Source of the DNA: UBA7330 sp043554545
Lineage (GTDB): Bacteria; Bacteroidota; Bacteroidia; Cytophagales; Cyclobacteriaceae
Assembly: GCA_043554545.1 (NCBI GenBank)
Contig: CP121337.1
Coordinates: 3,968,001 to 4,032,000 of the forward strand
Direction: 5' to 3'
Length of the DNA stretch: 64,000 nt
The translations under genes were made by a program, and so were the position numbers. The notes beneath the pieces are model-generated. The model worked only from the letters and a program-made list of their open reading frames with translations. It was not told the DNA's origin and did no database searches. Shown here in pieces: positions 29,613 through 37,920 of the stretch (its first letter is position 1; each line of letters begins with the position of its first letter).

Positions 29613-30394
29613 TAATCACCCTGGAAGTCAGGTGCTCTCTTTTCCAGAAATGCCTTGGTGCCTTCCTGAAAATCTTCTGTACCACAGCATCTACCAAAGG
29701 CATTGGCTTCTGTTTGATATCCATTCTCATCATTGAATACTGCATTTACACAATCAATCACCAGACCAGTTGCAATTGGTGCTTTTTGGCTAATTTTTAT
29801 TAATATGTTGTGGGCTTTTTCTAATGCAGCTTCCTTGTCCTTAGTAATATGATTGACCAATCCGTAAGACAATGCATTTGTCGCATTGATCCTGTCGCCA
29901 GTAAGTAGATATTCATTTGCCCTGCCACGACCAATGAGATAGGTAAGTCTTTGTGTTCCTCCGTAACCAGGCAATATTCCCAGGTTAACTTCAGGTTGAC
30001 CAAATTGGGCCGACTCTGTTGCTATCCTCATGTGGCAGGCCATCGCTAACTCACATCCACCTCCCAGCGCAAACCCGTTGACCACGGCAATAAATGGCGT
30101 ATGACAATTTTCAATTTGCTCCATCACTTCTTCTCCCTCTTCAGCAAACTTTCTACCGATCATTTCATTTAAGGTGGTGAACTCACTGATATCAGCACCA
30201 GCTACAAAAGCCTTGTCACCAGCACCTGTTAAGATCACTCCTTTAATTTCTTTATCATCATAGACAGATTGCACAACCTCTTTTAGCTCTTCCAGAGTTG
30301 CGATATTTAGCGCATTCAATTTCTGCTCCCGGTTGATGGTTACAGTGAGTATATTCTCTTTTGTTGAAAGTTGTAAATGCTTAAGCTCAGCCAT
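29612..30394 (-). CDS. Enoyl-CoA hydratase/isomerase family protein
   Basis: 260 residues of the crotonase fold. The oxyanion-hole segments are visible: AFVAGADISEF (about 68-78) and VNGFALGGGCELAMACHMRIA (about 106-126). The catalytic glutamates expected for hydratases correspond to E114 (GGCELAMAC) and E136 (FGQPEVNLGILPG), both present, so a true hydratase is likely. It would hydrate trans-2-enoyl-CoA in fatty-acid beta-oxidation or butanoyl-CoA metabolism. A 116-bp gap to the divergent small gene at 30511 holds the promoter. Confidence 0.9.
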   Translation of the reverse strand: MAELKHLQLSTKENILTVTINREQKLNALNIATLEELKEVVQSVYDDKEIKGVILTGAGDKAFVAGADISEFTTLNEMIGRKFAEEGEEVMEQIENCHTPFIAVVNGFALGGGCELAMACHMRIATESAQFGQPEVNLGILPGYGGTQRLTYLIGRGRANEYLLTGDRINATNALSYGLVNHITKDKEAALEKAHNILIKISQKAPIATGLVIDCVNAVFNDENGYQTEANAFGRCCGTEDFQEGTKAFLEKRAPDFQGD

Positions 30395-30510
30395 AGTTGG
30401 TTTGTTTTAGTTAAACAAGGAAGGATGAGAATGTTACTTTGTTTCTACCTGCAAAGCTATTGAAAAGAATAGTTCTATTATATCATAATTCTTTGAATTA
30501 GCTTTACGGC

Positions 30511-30759
30511 ATGACCTGGGTAGCATATCTTAAATCCAAAAAAATAGATCCAGACCGCTTCAAAAAAGGAAACAATACCCTTTTTAGAGCTTTTGATCAG
30601 CTATTTAACCAAATGAGTCCCGAGAGCTTCACAGCTCAAAAATTATTTCTTATCAATAAATTAAGGAGGATGTATAAATTAGAAGCTGATGAGAAGAAAC
30701 CTACTGAAGGTCCTGCTATTAAAGCCAAACCTCGAATAGTACCTAAGATCAGGAAGTAA
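30511..30759 (+). CDS. Small conserved protein of unknown function
   Basis: 82 residues, basic at the C-terminus (KAKPRIVPKIRK). It appears to be all helical: a predicted helical core (residues 18-57, with FDQLFNQMSPESFTAQKLFLINKLRRMY) and a disordered tail. I do not recognise a family; similar short proteins occur in other Cytophagales as I recall, but this was not checked. The ATG start, coding-like composition and its position between divergent and convergent neighbours support a real gene. It overlaps the 3' end of the cdaA gene by 11 bp tail to tail. Confidence 0.6.
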   Translation: MTWVAYLKSKKIDPDRFKKGNNTLFRAFDQLFNQMSPESFTAQKLFLINKLRRMYKLEADEKKPTEGPAIKAKPRIVPKIRK

Positions 30760-31702
30760 TATCCGCAGGTTTCTGCTCCTCTTTCTTCCCTTGTTCCTTG
30801 TTAGTCTGTTTTAATTCACTCATTTCTTTCTTGCTTTCTTCTTTCAACCCCTCCTCTTTGGCCTTTTTCAGCACTGTCTCACCCGTGCTCTCGTAAGGTT
30901 CATTTTCAAATAGATAGTCATTAATTTTCTTGCGGAGCTCCTGGGCAGACAGGTTTTGACTAATCGTTCCATTTCTTACTGTAGTGAGCTGACCGGTCTC
31001 TTCAGAAACAACTAAAATAAGAACATCTGTATTTTCAGACATTCCTATTGCTGCCCGATGACGTAATCCATATTGCGCAGGAAGATCATCGCGCTCAGTA
31101 ACAGGTAAAATACACCTGGCGGCGATTATTTTGCTGTCATGGACGATAACTGCACCATCATGTAAAGGGCTGAATTTATTGAAAATAGCTAACAATAGCC
31201 TTTTGGAAACTTTTGCGTCCAACCGATCGCCGGACTCAGCATAAAACTTGAGCTCTGAGTTTTTGGATAATACAATCAAGGCCCCTGTGTTGGATCCTCC
31301 CAGGGTCTTGGCAGCCTCAATTATTGGTGTAATCTCTGACTTTTTATTACTCCCATTCACCGACCAAAGAGATTTAATGTTATCAAAGATTGATCCTTCT
31401 CTAAAGACATGAGTTCGACCAAGAAGCAATAAGAATTTGCGTATCTCTTGCTGAAACAAAATAATAACTGCCAATACTCCAACACCCATAAACTGTCCAA
31501 GTACCGTACTTAACAGCTCCATGTCAGCGGCCCTTACCATTAAGTAAACAAAATAAAGGACCAAAAAACCTAAAAATATCTTGATAGCAACGCTACCACG
31601 CATCAATTTATAGACTTGCTGAAGCAAAAAAGCAAACAGCAATATATCGATGACGTCTACGAAGTCAATTTGTAAAAACCCAATGTTAAATGCGAAAATC
31701 AC
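30749..31702 (-). CDS. cdaA: Diadenylate cyclase CdaA (c-di-AMP synthase)
   Basis: 317 residues. Three N-terminal transmembrane helices (about 17-95) precede the DisA_N (DAC) catalytic domain (about 100-250). The two essential motifs are present: DGA (182-184, in HDGAVIV) and RHR (214-216, in LRHRAAIG). It makes cyclic di-AMP from two ATP, a signal for potassium and turgor control. The C-terminal ~40 residues are highly charged (Lys/Glu). The start overlaps the folP stop by 4 bp. Confidence 0.94.
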   Translation of the reverse strand: MIFAFNIGFLQIDFVDVIDILLFAFLLQQVYKLMRGSVAIKIFLGFLVLYFVYLMVRAADMELLSTVLGQFMGVGVLAVIILFQQEIRKFLLLLGRTHVFREGSIFDNIKSLWSVNGSNKKSEITPIIEAAKTLGGSNTGALIVLSKNSELKFYAESGDRLDAKVSKRLLLAIFNKFSPLHDGAVIVHDSKIIAARCILPVTERDDLPAQYGLRHRAAIGMSENTDVLILVVSEETGQLTTVRNGTISQNLSAQELRKKINDYLFENEPYESTGETVLKKAKEEGLKEESKKEMSELKQTNKEQGKKEEQKPADITS

Positions 31703-32535
31703 AGATTTAGTTGATTGACAAGTTTCACTGCTTCCATTGCTTCTTTCACATCGTGAACACGTAAAATGGAAGCACCCTTCAACAAAGCTAATGTATTAAC
31801 AACAGTTGTGCCATTTAATGCTTCATCTGATGTAACCCCAAGTGTTTGATAAATCATTGATTTACGCGAAAGTCCTACGAGAATCGGCCTTTCAAAAATG
31901 GAAAGCTGTTCCATAGCGGATAGCAGCTCAAAGTTCTGGTTGATGTTTTTTGCAAACCCAAAACCCGGATCAACAATGACATCTGACACTCCCCTGGATA
32001 TTAATTCTTTAACTTTTACTGAGAAATCAAAGATTATTTCTTTCATCAAATCCTCATACTGTGCTTCCCGCTTCATCGTCTGGGGTGTCCCTTTCATGTG
32101 CATGATTATATATGGGACATGGTTTTTTGCCACAACATCAAACATTCCTTTATCTAGGTCTCCGCCGGAAATGTCATTGATTATGGCTGCACCAGCATCA
32201 ACTGCCTCTTCCGCTACTCTTGATCTAAACGTATCAATTGAAATGAATAACTCAGGAAATCGTTGGTTAATAGCTGCAATGGGTTCAATTACCCGTTTAA
32301 GTTCTTCATCCTCAGAAATATCCGAAGCCCCCGGGCGGGATGAATACCCGCCGATATCTATAAAAGCTGCTCCTTCCCGATGCATCTTCTCTGCAATCCT
32401 TAAAACATCATCCACTCCAATTTTCCGGCTGGAAGCGTAAAAAGAATCAGGAGTTACGTTGATCACTCCCATTACTTTTGGTTCAGCAAGCGGATATAAT
32501 TTACCTTTAAGATTTAGTGTCTGCGGATACTTCAA
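31699..32535 (-). CDS. folP: Dihydropteroate synthase
   Basis: 278 residues. The enzyme joins p-aminobenzoate to the pterin diphosphate in folate synthesis and is the sulfonamide target. Signatures are VMGVINVTPDSFY (about 22-34), FIDIGGYSSRPGA (about 58-70) and DPGFGFAKNINQNFELL (about 189-205), all at family positions. It is followed without gap by cdaA, a pairing common in Bacteroidota. The promoter should lie in the 57-bp divergent gap with the DUF1599 gene. Confidence 0.95.
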   Translation of the reverse strand: MKYPQTLNLKGKLYPLAEPKVMGVINVTPDSFYASSRKIGVDDVLRIAEKMHREGAAFIDIGGYSSRPGASDISEDEELKRVIEPIAAINQRFPELFISIDTFRSRVAEEAVDAGAAIINDISGGDLDKGMFDVVAKNHVPYIIMHMKGTPQTMKREAQYEDLMKEIIFDFSVKVKELISRGVSDVIVDPGFGFAKNINQNFELLSAMEQLSIFERPILVGLSRKSMIYQTLGVTSDEALNGTTVVNTLALLKGASILRVHDVKEAMEAVKLVNQLNL

Positions 32536-32592
32536 TAGTATTTAGATTTGCGTCTTAATTAAAACAAAATCCAATTTAATTGATTTAACAAT

Positions 32593-33129
32593 TTGAAAGG
32601 GCATACCATACAGCAATACCAGGAAATTATTACTATGTGCAAAGAGATCTTCGAGAAAAAGACGAAGGACTATGGCACTGCATGGAGAATCCTGAGGTTA
32701 CCATCTATCACAGACCAAATACTGATCAAAGCACAGAGAATACGGTCTATCCAGGAAAAAGGAACGCAGAAAATAGAGGAAGACATCAAATCAGAATTTA
32801 TTGGAATCATTAATTATTGCATTATCGCCCTGATTCAAATGGAGCTAACCGAAAATGAAGCTATGGAGCTTGACTATGCATATTTAGAGCCAAAGTATGA
32901 TCTGGCAGCCAATGAAACCATGGAGCTGCTGACCAATAAGAACCATGATTATGGTGAAGCCTGGAGGGCGATGCGGGTAAGCTCCATTACTGACATCATC
33001 TTAATGAAATTATACAGAGTGAAACAAATTGAGGATAATTCCGGTAAAACGATTATCTCAGAAGGTATTGGCGCCAATTACCAGGATATGATCAATTATG
33101 CGGTTTTTTGCCTGATTAAATTAAGTTAA
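32593..33129 (+). CDS. DUF1599 domain-containing protein with an internal duplication
   Basis: 178 residues made of two similar halves: about 18-87 and 105-177. Each half contains a DYG-x2-AWR segment followed by R-x2-SITD-x2-L-x-K (for example KDYGTAWRILRLPSITDQIL and HDYGEAWRAMRVSSITDIIL) and ends in a hydrophobic helix (INYCIIALIQ / INYAVFCLIK). This duplicated family is restricted to Bacteroidota; function unknown. The TTG at 32593 is the start used. It precedes the BT_3928-type DoxX gene by 4 bp, as in other Bacteroidota. Confidence 0.85.
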   Translation: MKGHTIQQYQEIITMCKEIFEKKTKDYGTAWRILRLPSITDQILIKAQRIRSIQEKGTQKIEEDIKSEFIGIINYCIIALIQMELTENEAMELDYAYLEPKYDLAANETMELLTNKNHDYGEAWRAMRVSSITDIILMKLYRVKQIEDNSGKTIISEGIGANYQDMINYAVFCLIKLS

Positions 33130-33133
33130 GAAC

Positions 33134-34222
33134 ATGAAACTACTCAAAGAAATAGCCCGCTATCCAGTGGGTGCACTATTTATTTTTTCCGGACTAATTA
33201 AAATCAATGATCCGAAAGGTACGGCAATCAAGCTGGAAGAATATTTTGATGTTTTTTCTTACGATTTTGCACCCTTCTTTGAATATTTAATTCCCGCTGC
33301 ACTTTTTCTTTCAGTGGTGCTTAGCGTGCTTGAAATAGTACTCGGTATTGCCGTTATTATTGGCTACAAAATGCGGATATCGGCATGGATGCTCCTTGGT
33401 CTGATCGTCTTTTTTACGTTTCTGACATTTTATTCAGCCTACTTTAATAAGGTCACTGATTGCGGCTGCTTCGGAGATGCCATAAAGCTTACTCCCTGGG
33501 AATCTTTTTATAAAGATCTCGTTCTGCTAATACTGATCATCATCATATTTATTTATAAAAATGATTATAAGCCCTTGTATGCAATCAAATGGCAACACAT
33601 TACCATAATCGTATCAACAGTAATATTCACTTATCTAGGGATTTTCGCTATCAGGCATTTGCCATTCAAGGATTTTAGGCCTTATGCTATCGGCAACCAC
33701 CTTCCTACTTTGATGAACCCATCTGAAGAACTTAGATACGAGTATATCATGGAAAAAGGAGGTGAAACTTTCTCCTTTGAAGAATATCCAACGGCAGGTG
33801 ACTATGAGTTTAAGGAGATGAAGTTGCTTAACCCAGACGCACAACCAAAGATCACTGACCTCAGTGTTTGGACAGATGAAGGAGATTTTACCGATCAGTT
33901 GTTCCAGGAAAATAAATTGCTTGTGGTTATCTATGATGCATCTGCCAGTTCTAAAGATCACCTGGAAGAAATTGCTCTACTGGTAAGTCAATCACAGAAG
34001 TTTCAGCCCTGGATACTCACATCCTCAGGTTATGAAGAAATTGACGCATTAAGACATGCATATCAATTGGCTATTCCATTCTTTTATGCTGACGCTACAG
34101 TCCTAAAAACAATGGTCAGATCAAATCCCGGGATCCTACTATTATCAAACGGCGTTGTCGTGGGTAAATGGCATCACAATGACGTGCCTGATATCAGCAC
34201 CATAAACAGGTTACTAAATTGA
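33134..34222 (+). CDS. DoxX-like membrane protein, BT_3928 family
   Basis: 362 residues. The N-terminal ~140 residues form a four-helix DoxX-like domain (ARYPVGALFIFSGLIKINDPKG start, then FFEYLIPAALFLSVVLSVLEIVLGIAV). A fifth helix lies near 155-170, followed by a soluble C-terminal domain (about 240-362) that looks thioredoxin-like (LLVVIYDASASSKDHLEEIALLV, then GILLLSNGVVVGKWHHNDVP), but no CxxC motif is visible. A Cys-containing DCGCFGDAIKLTPWESF motif near 110-127 is typical for this family and for MauE-like proteins. A redox or maturation role is plausible. It overlaps aroK by 4 bp (TTGA). Confidence 0.85.
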   Translation: MKLLKEIARYPVGALFIFSGLIKINDPKGTAIKLEEYFDVFSYDFAPFFEYLIPAALFLSVVLSVLEIVLGIAVIIGYKMRISAWMLLGLIVFFTFLTFYSAYFNKVTDCGCFGDAIKLTPWESFYKDLVLLILIIIIFIYKNDYKPLYAIKWQHITIIVSTVIFTYLGIFAIRHLPFKDFRPYAIGNHLPTLMNPSEELRYEYIMEKGGETFSFEEYPTAGDYEFKEMKLLNPDAQPKITDLSVWTDEGDFTDQLFQENKLLVVIYDASASSKDHLEEIALLVSQSQKFQPWILTSSGYEEIDALRHAYQLAIPFFYADATVLKTMVRSNPGILLLSNGVVVGKWHHNDVPDISTINRLLN

Positions 34223-34725
34223 GTGACTTCCGAAAAATATTCCTGATTGGAATGCCGGGTTCGGGCAAATCATTCCAGGGAAAATTGTTGGCCGAAAGCC
34301 TGAATTTACCATTCCTCGACCTTGATGAAAAGATCATCAAAACGATTCATCAATCGATAAGTGACTACTTCGCAAATGAAGGAGAAGATGCTTTTAGAAA
34401 AGTAGAAAGAGCAGTACTACTTAAGTCAATAGAAGACCACAGTGAATTTGTAATGGCTACGGGTGGAGGCACCCCTTGTTTTTTTGATAACTTAGAACGG
34501 ATGAATGAATCAGGAGTCACCGTCTTTCTTAATACGCCTCATGAGGTGCTTCTTGAAAGAATCAAGCTATCTGCAAGTCGGCCGCTCATGCACAATGACC
34601 CTGAAAAAAAGCTAAAAGAACTTTTTGAATTCAGGCTTCAAAAATACCAAAAAGCTCAGCTAGCAACTAAGGATCCTAACCCTGAGGTGTTAGCCAAACT
34701 AATAAAAGATTCTCTTAAAAGTTAA
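34219..34725 (+). CDS. aroK: Shikimate kinase
   Basis: 168 residues. The enzyme phosphorylates shikimate at the 3-OH in aromatic amino-acid synthesis. The P-loop is GMPGSGKSFQGKLLA (about 12-26), and the shikimate site includes FLDLDEKI, FRKVE and ATGGGTPCF (about 80-88), with SRPLM as the LID arginine region. The start is TTG overlapping the upstream stop (TTGA). The last 11 bp overlap the 3' end of the convergent porin gene. Confidence 0.93.
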   Translation: MSDFRKIFLIGMPGSGKSFQGKLLAESLNLPFLDLDEKIIKTIHQSISDYFANEGEDAFRKVERAVLLKSIEDHSEFVMATGGGTPCFFDNLERMNESGVTVFLNTPHEVLLERIKLSASRPLMHNDPEKKLKELFEFRLQKYQKAQLATKDPNPEVLAKLIKDSLKS

Positions 34726-36220
34726 ATCCCAATGTAACCAGGAAAGAACTGTTCCTGTTTTCAATTTCTGCAATCGGTTGATTAGTGGAGATGATATATG
34801 GTTGGTAAATAGAATTGAACTTTGAATTTACCCATGCCACTTCCACAAAGTAATCTGCCTGTCTAAATCCTAGTCCAGCAGATAAGTTTCTCCTTCCCAT
34901 GTCATAATCAGCGTCTTCATAGGGATCAGATAAGTAGGAATATCCGGCTCTTAATCTAAAGGCTTCCAATCTGGCTTCTGCCCCAACACGATAGTTGATC
35001 GCAGAGCGGAGATCATTTTCGATTACCTGATTATCTGCACTTGTACCGAAATCATTGGATTGTAAAAAAGCATTTGAATAATTGACGAATTCAATGTCTC
35101 CTGAAATGAATCCAAGTTTACCAAAAAATACGGATGTCCCCAAATTCAATCTTGAGGGAGTCCTCAAGGTATAATTACTGATTGAAATATCACTGATATA
35201 GCTCAATTCATTTAAGGTCTCCAAATTACCATTGTTTACAACTTGTGCACCATTCCACCTGGTATCATGGGTAAAACCATACTCGTCATTCAGCGCAAAA
35301 AATGTTGGTGTAACATAGCTGATACCGACGGTAACCATATTTACTGGCCTTGCAATTAAACCAAATGTTGCATTGATACCTGAACCATTTATGTTTAGCT
35401 CATCATTAATCCTGGTATTATTGAGTGAATCATATGGTTCGTACTGATCTTCCCTGAAGTTTCTCGTCCGGGTATAAGAAACTGTCTGAATCCCAAGGCC
35501 GCCACCAAAATAGATTCGGTCATTGTAATTTCCTCCCCAAGCTAAGTTCAGTTGGTATTGGCCTCCACTTGTCACAACACTTTCTGTTTGCAAAGGAAAA
35601 CCATAGGTAAACGCATCGTATCCGGCAAGGCTATTTCCATTATATACCGGATTGATCAAATAATTTGAATATGCTGAATATGCCTGATCTCCTAAATCAT
35701 TTGGACTTGTTGTACCTGCTTCCTCTATGAATGCATCAATTACAGAATTATCTTCATTTCTGGCCTGGTATTTAAATTGATTCTGGAAGTCATTCATTCG
35801 ATGTAAGGAAATGGCGAAGGATCCTCCTTTAAATTTTGTGTTTACAATATCCCCGACGGTGTTATTCAGTACCACCCCAATGTTTGCCACATTAAACCTG
35901 TTCCTAATTGAAGATGTCTGCGTTCCCAAATAATTAGCGTCCGAAGAGTGAAAATTCATTCCTGGAGTAATCGAAAATACACTCCTGTTAAAAAAGCCTA
36001 TCCCAGCAGGATTGGTGCCTATTGCACTGACATCTCCACCCAGCGAAGTGGTTGCTCCACCAAAGCCCTGTACCCTGGCTGAACTTCCAAAAGAAGGGCT
36101 TGTTTGACTAAACATAAGCGCATCTTTATAATAGCCTAATGGCTGAATCTCAATTTGAGCCTGAAGGGAAACAGCCAGTAGCATTACCCAACACATTAAT
36201 ATATATCCTGAAGTTTTCAT
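34715..36220 (-). CDS. OmpP1/FadL-like outer membrane transport protein
   Basis: 501 residues. The signal peptide (about 4-21) is followed by a beta-barrel. The N-terminal plug region has SARVQGFGGATTSLGGDVSAIGTNPAGIGFF (about 47-77), which matches the FadL-family hatch (NPAGI). Strands with alternating aromatic residues run to the last residue, F501, a typical barrel terminus. Such proteins import hydrophobic molecules. The substrate is unknown. It lies downstream of the low-complexity secreted protein gene on the same strand. Confidence 0.85.
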   Translation of the reverse strand: MKTSGYILMCWVMLLAVSLQAQIEIQPLGYYKDALMFSQTSPSFGSSARVQGFGGATTSLGGDVSAIGTNPAGIGFFNRSVFSITPGMNFHSSDANYLGTQTSSIRNRFNVANIGVVLNNTVGDIVNTKFKGGSFAISLHRMNDFQNQFKYQARNEDNSVIDAFIEEAGTTSPNDLGDQAYSAYSNYLINPVYNGNSLAGYDAFTYGFPLQTESVVTSGGQYQLNLAWGGNYNDRIYFGGGLGIQTVSYTRTRNFREDQYEPYDSLNNTRINDELNINGSGINATFGLIARPVNMVTVGISYVTPTFFALNDEYGFTHDTRWNGAQVVNNGNLETLNELSYISDISISNYTLRTPSRLNLGTSVFFGKLGFISGDIEFVNYSNAFLQSNDFGTSADNQVIENDLRSAINYRVGAEARLEAFRLRAGYSYLSDPYEDADYDMGRRNLSAGLGFRQADYFVEVAWVNSKFNSIYQPYIISTNQPIAEIENRNSSFLVTLGFNF

Positions 36221-36278
36221 GTCTTTGTAGATTATCTTTTAAAACTCATTTGAAGCATTAAAATCGCCTCTCTTTCAT

Positions 36279-36322
36279 GCACAATTTGTGCGATCTAAGC
36301 ATTTGAAGACCCGTCTAGACGG
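36279..36322. repeat. Two short inverted repeats upstream of the porin gene
   Basis: GCACAA-T-TTGTGC (36279-36291) and the perfect 12-bp palindrome CCGTCTAGACGG (36311-36322) lie about 59-102 bp upstream of the FadL-like gene start. They could be operators or part of the 3' structure of the preceding low-complexity gene. No T-run follows on either strand. Confidence 0.4.
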
Positions 36323-36406
36323 TATAATTGGGCGGAGGAATAACAGGCACGCCACCTTAAAGACGTGCTGCTCTTCTCCTTACTTTTAATTTTTTAGAAC
36401 TTTCCT

Positions 36407-37798
36407 TTATCGACCACTTCTACCTGATCTGGAAGATGATCCGCTGCTACTACTTCTTCCGCTACTGCTGCTACTACTACTTGACCTGGAAGGTGTGTAG
36501 CTTGAGCGAGAGGAAGAACCAGAGGAGTAACTGCTTCCGCTACTTCTACTTGGCGTACTGTAAGTACTTCTCGAAGAGGACGATCGGCTATTATTATAAC
36601 TAGGGGTAGCTGATCGGCCACTGTTAGAAGAAGACCTGGAATCATAAGATGAACTGTTATACCTTCTGGTAGTCCCAGAAGTTCTTGAACTTGAAGAAGA
36701 AGGATTTGTATACGTCCTGCTACTTGTTCCTGATCTTGTATTATTGTAAGTACTACCAGCGCTTCTTGAGTTTCCATAAGTAGTACCTGAAGTCCTGGCT
36801 GAAGATGAAGTTCTTCCTGCAGTGGTATTTGTCCTGGACCTGGAGAAATATTCATTTTGCGTTCTGCTAAAGTCACGTCCATCTGACCTGCTTCCGGTGC
36901 CGTCTAAAACACTACTCCTGGAACTAGTTACTGCAGATCGGGGACTGTTAGAGACAAAACCACCTCTGCTACTATTTCTTCCGCCTACCACTACATTTCT
37001 CCTGTTTGTATTTTGGTCATTGTAAAAATAACCGCTATTTAATCCATTATGGAATCCATTGTAATACCCATTGTAATAGGAGTTTCTCCATCCCCATCTT
37101 GAGGCGAAAGGAGATCCAAACCCACCACCAAACCAGGGATCATAAAATGCCGAAGAATAGAATGGGCTAAAAAATGGATCATACATATAGTATCTGTTCC
37201 ATGGATTTCTGTTCCATCGATTTCCAAATCCAAATGAAACAGACCATGAATTTTGCCATCCAAAGAATGGATCGTAATTGAACCCTGTATTAAAACCCCA
37301 GCCAGGACGGTTCCAGGCATTCCAGTTGTTGTTCCAATTGTTGTTCCAGCCATTATTGAAAAATGGATCGTTGAAACGGTTAGTATTTCCGTAATAGTTA
37401 TTATTTATTATCGTCTGACCACTAGTATTGTCGTTGGCATATTGATTGTTTTCATCATAGTATTCTACCGACGAATTTGAAGGTTGACTATAATTGGCAT
37501 TGCCCTCTTCAGTTTCGCTGTAGCTATTGGGTGTATTTCCAGACTGATACCTGGCGATATAATCAGGATTTACATTATGTGAAGAATATTTATCAGTATA
37601 CGTATTATTCGTATATGACTCATAAGTTGAACTGGATTCGTCACTTAAAGTAACTGTTTCCCCCTCATACTTTATTTGTTTTCGGTCATTTGGAGTGAAA
37701 TACAAGTCATCGTATTCCTGCGCAAAAGCGAAATTTCCCACTATCATCAACGCTATAAACGGTGACGATATCCATACAATTTTATTAAATGCTTTCAT
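36407..37798 (-). CDS. Secreted low-complexity protein (Asn/Trp/Gly-rich and Ser/Arg-rich)
   Basis: 463 residues. A signal peptide (about 8-26, cleavage after FAFA) is followed by an acidic region (27-70). A Tyr/Asn region and then a stretch rich in Trp, Asn, Phe and Gly (about 145-265, with spaced NNWN and FGFGNRWNRNPWN motifs) come next. The C-terminal ~190 residues are almost only Ser, Arg, Thr, Gly and Tyr. Such composition suggests a cell-surface or matrix-associated structural protein, but no family is recognised. An overlapping 162-codon frame in another register at 36394-36882 is a by-product of the low-complexity sequence. Confidence 0.75.
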   Translation of the reverse strand: MKAFNKIVWISSPFIALMIVGNFAFAQEYDDLYFTPNDRKQIKYEGETVTLSDESSSTYESYTNNTYTDKYSSHNVNPDYIARYQSGNTPNSYSETEEGNANYSQPSNSSVEYYDENNQYANDNTSGQTIINNNYYGNTNRFNDPFFNNGWNNNWNNNWNAWNRPGWGFNTGFNYDPFFGWQNSWSVSFGFGNRWNRNPWNRYYMYDPFFSPFYSSAFYDPWFGGGFGSPFASRWGWRNSYYNGYYNGFHNGLNSGYFYNDQNTNRRNVVVGGRNSSRGGFVSNSPRSAVTSSRSSVLDGTGSRSDGRDFSRTQNEYFSRSRTNTTAGRTSSSARTSGTTYGNSRSAGSTYNNTRSGTSSRTYTNPSSSSSRTSGTTRRYNSSSYDSRSSSNSGRSATPSYNNSRSSSSRSTYSTPSRSSGSSYSSGSSSRSSYTPSRSSSSSSSSGRSSSSGSSSRSGRSGR

Positions 37799-37920
37799 GA
37801 TCCTTCTATTTTATACTATTACATTCAACGTAACTTAATAGTTTCCGGTTACTCCGGTATATTTGTTGCCGAATAATTACCTAAAAATAAGCAAATTTTA
37901 TACCAAGATATTATTTAGTG

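Noticed and set aside
36394..36882. A 162-codon reading frame in a second register of the low-complexity gene
   Set aside because: It arises from the Ser/Arg-rich codon repeats of the main frame and has no start context or signal of its own.
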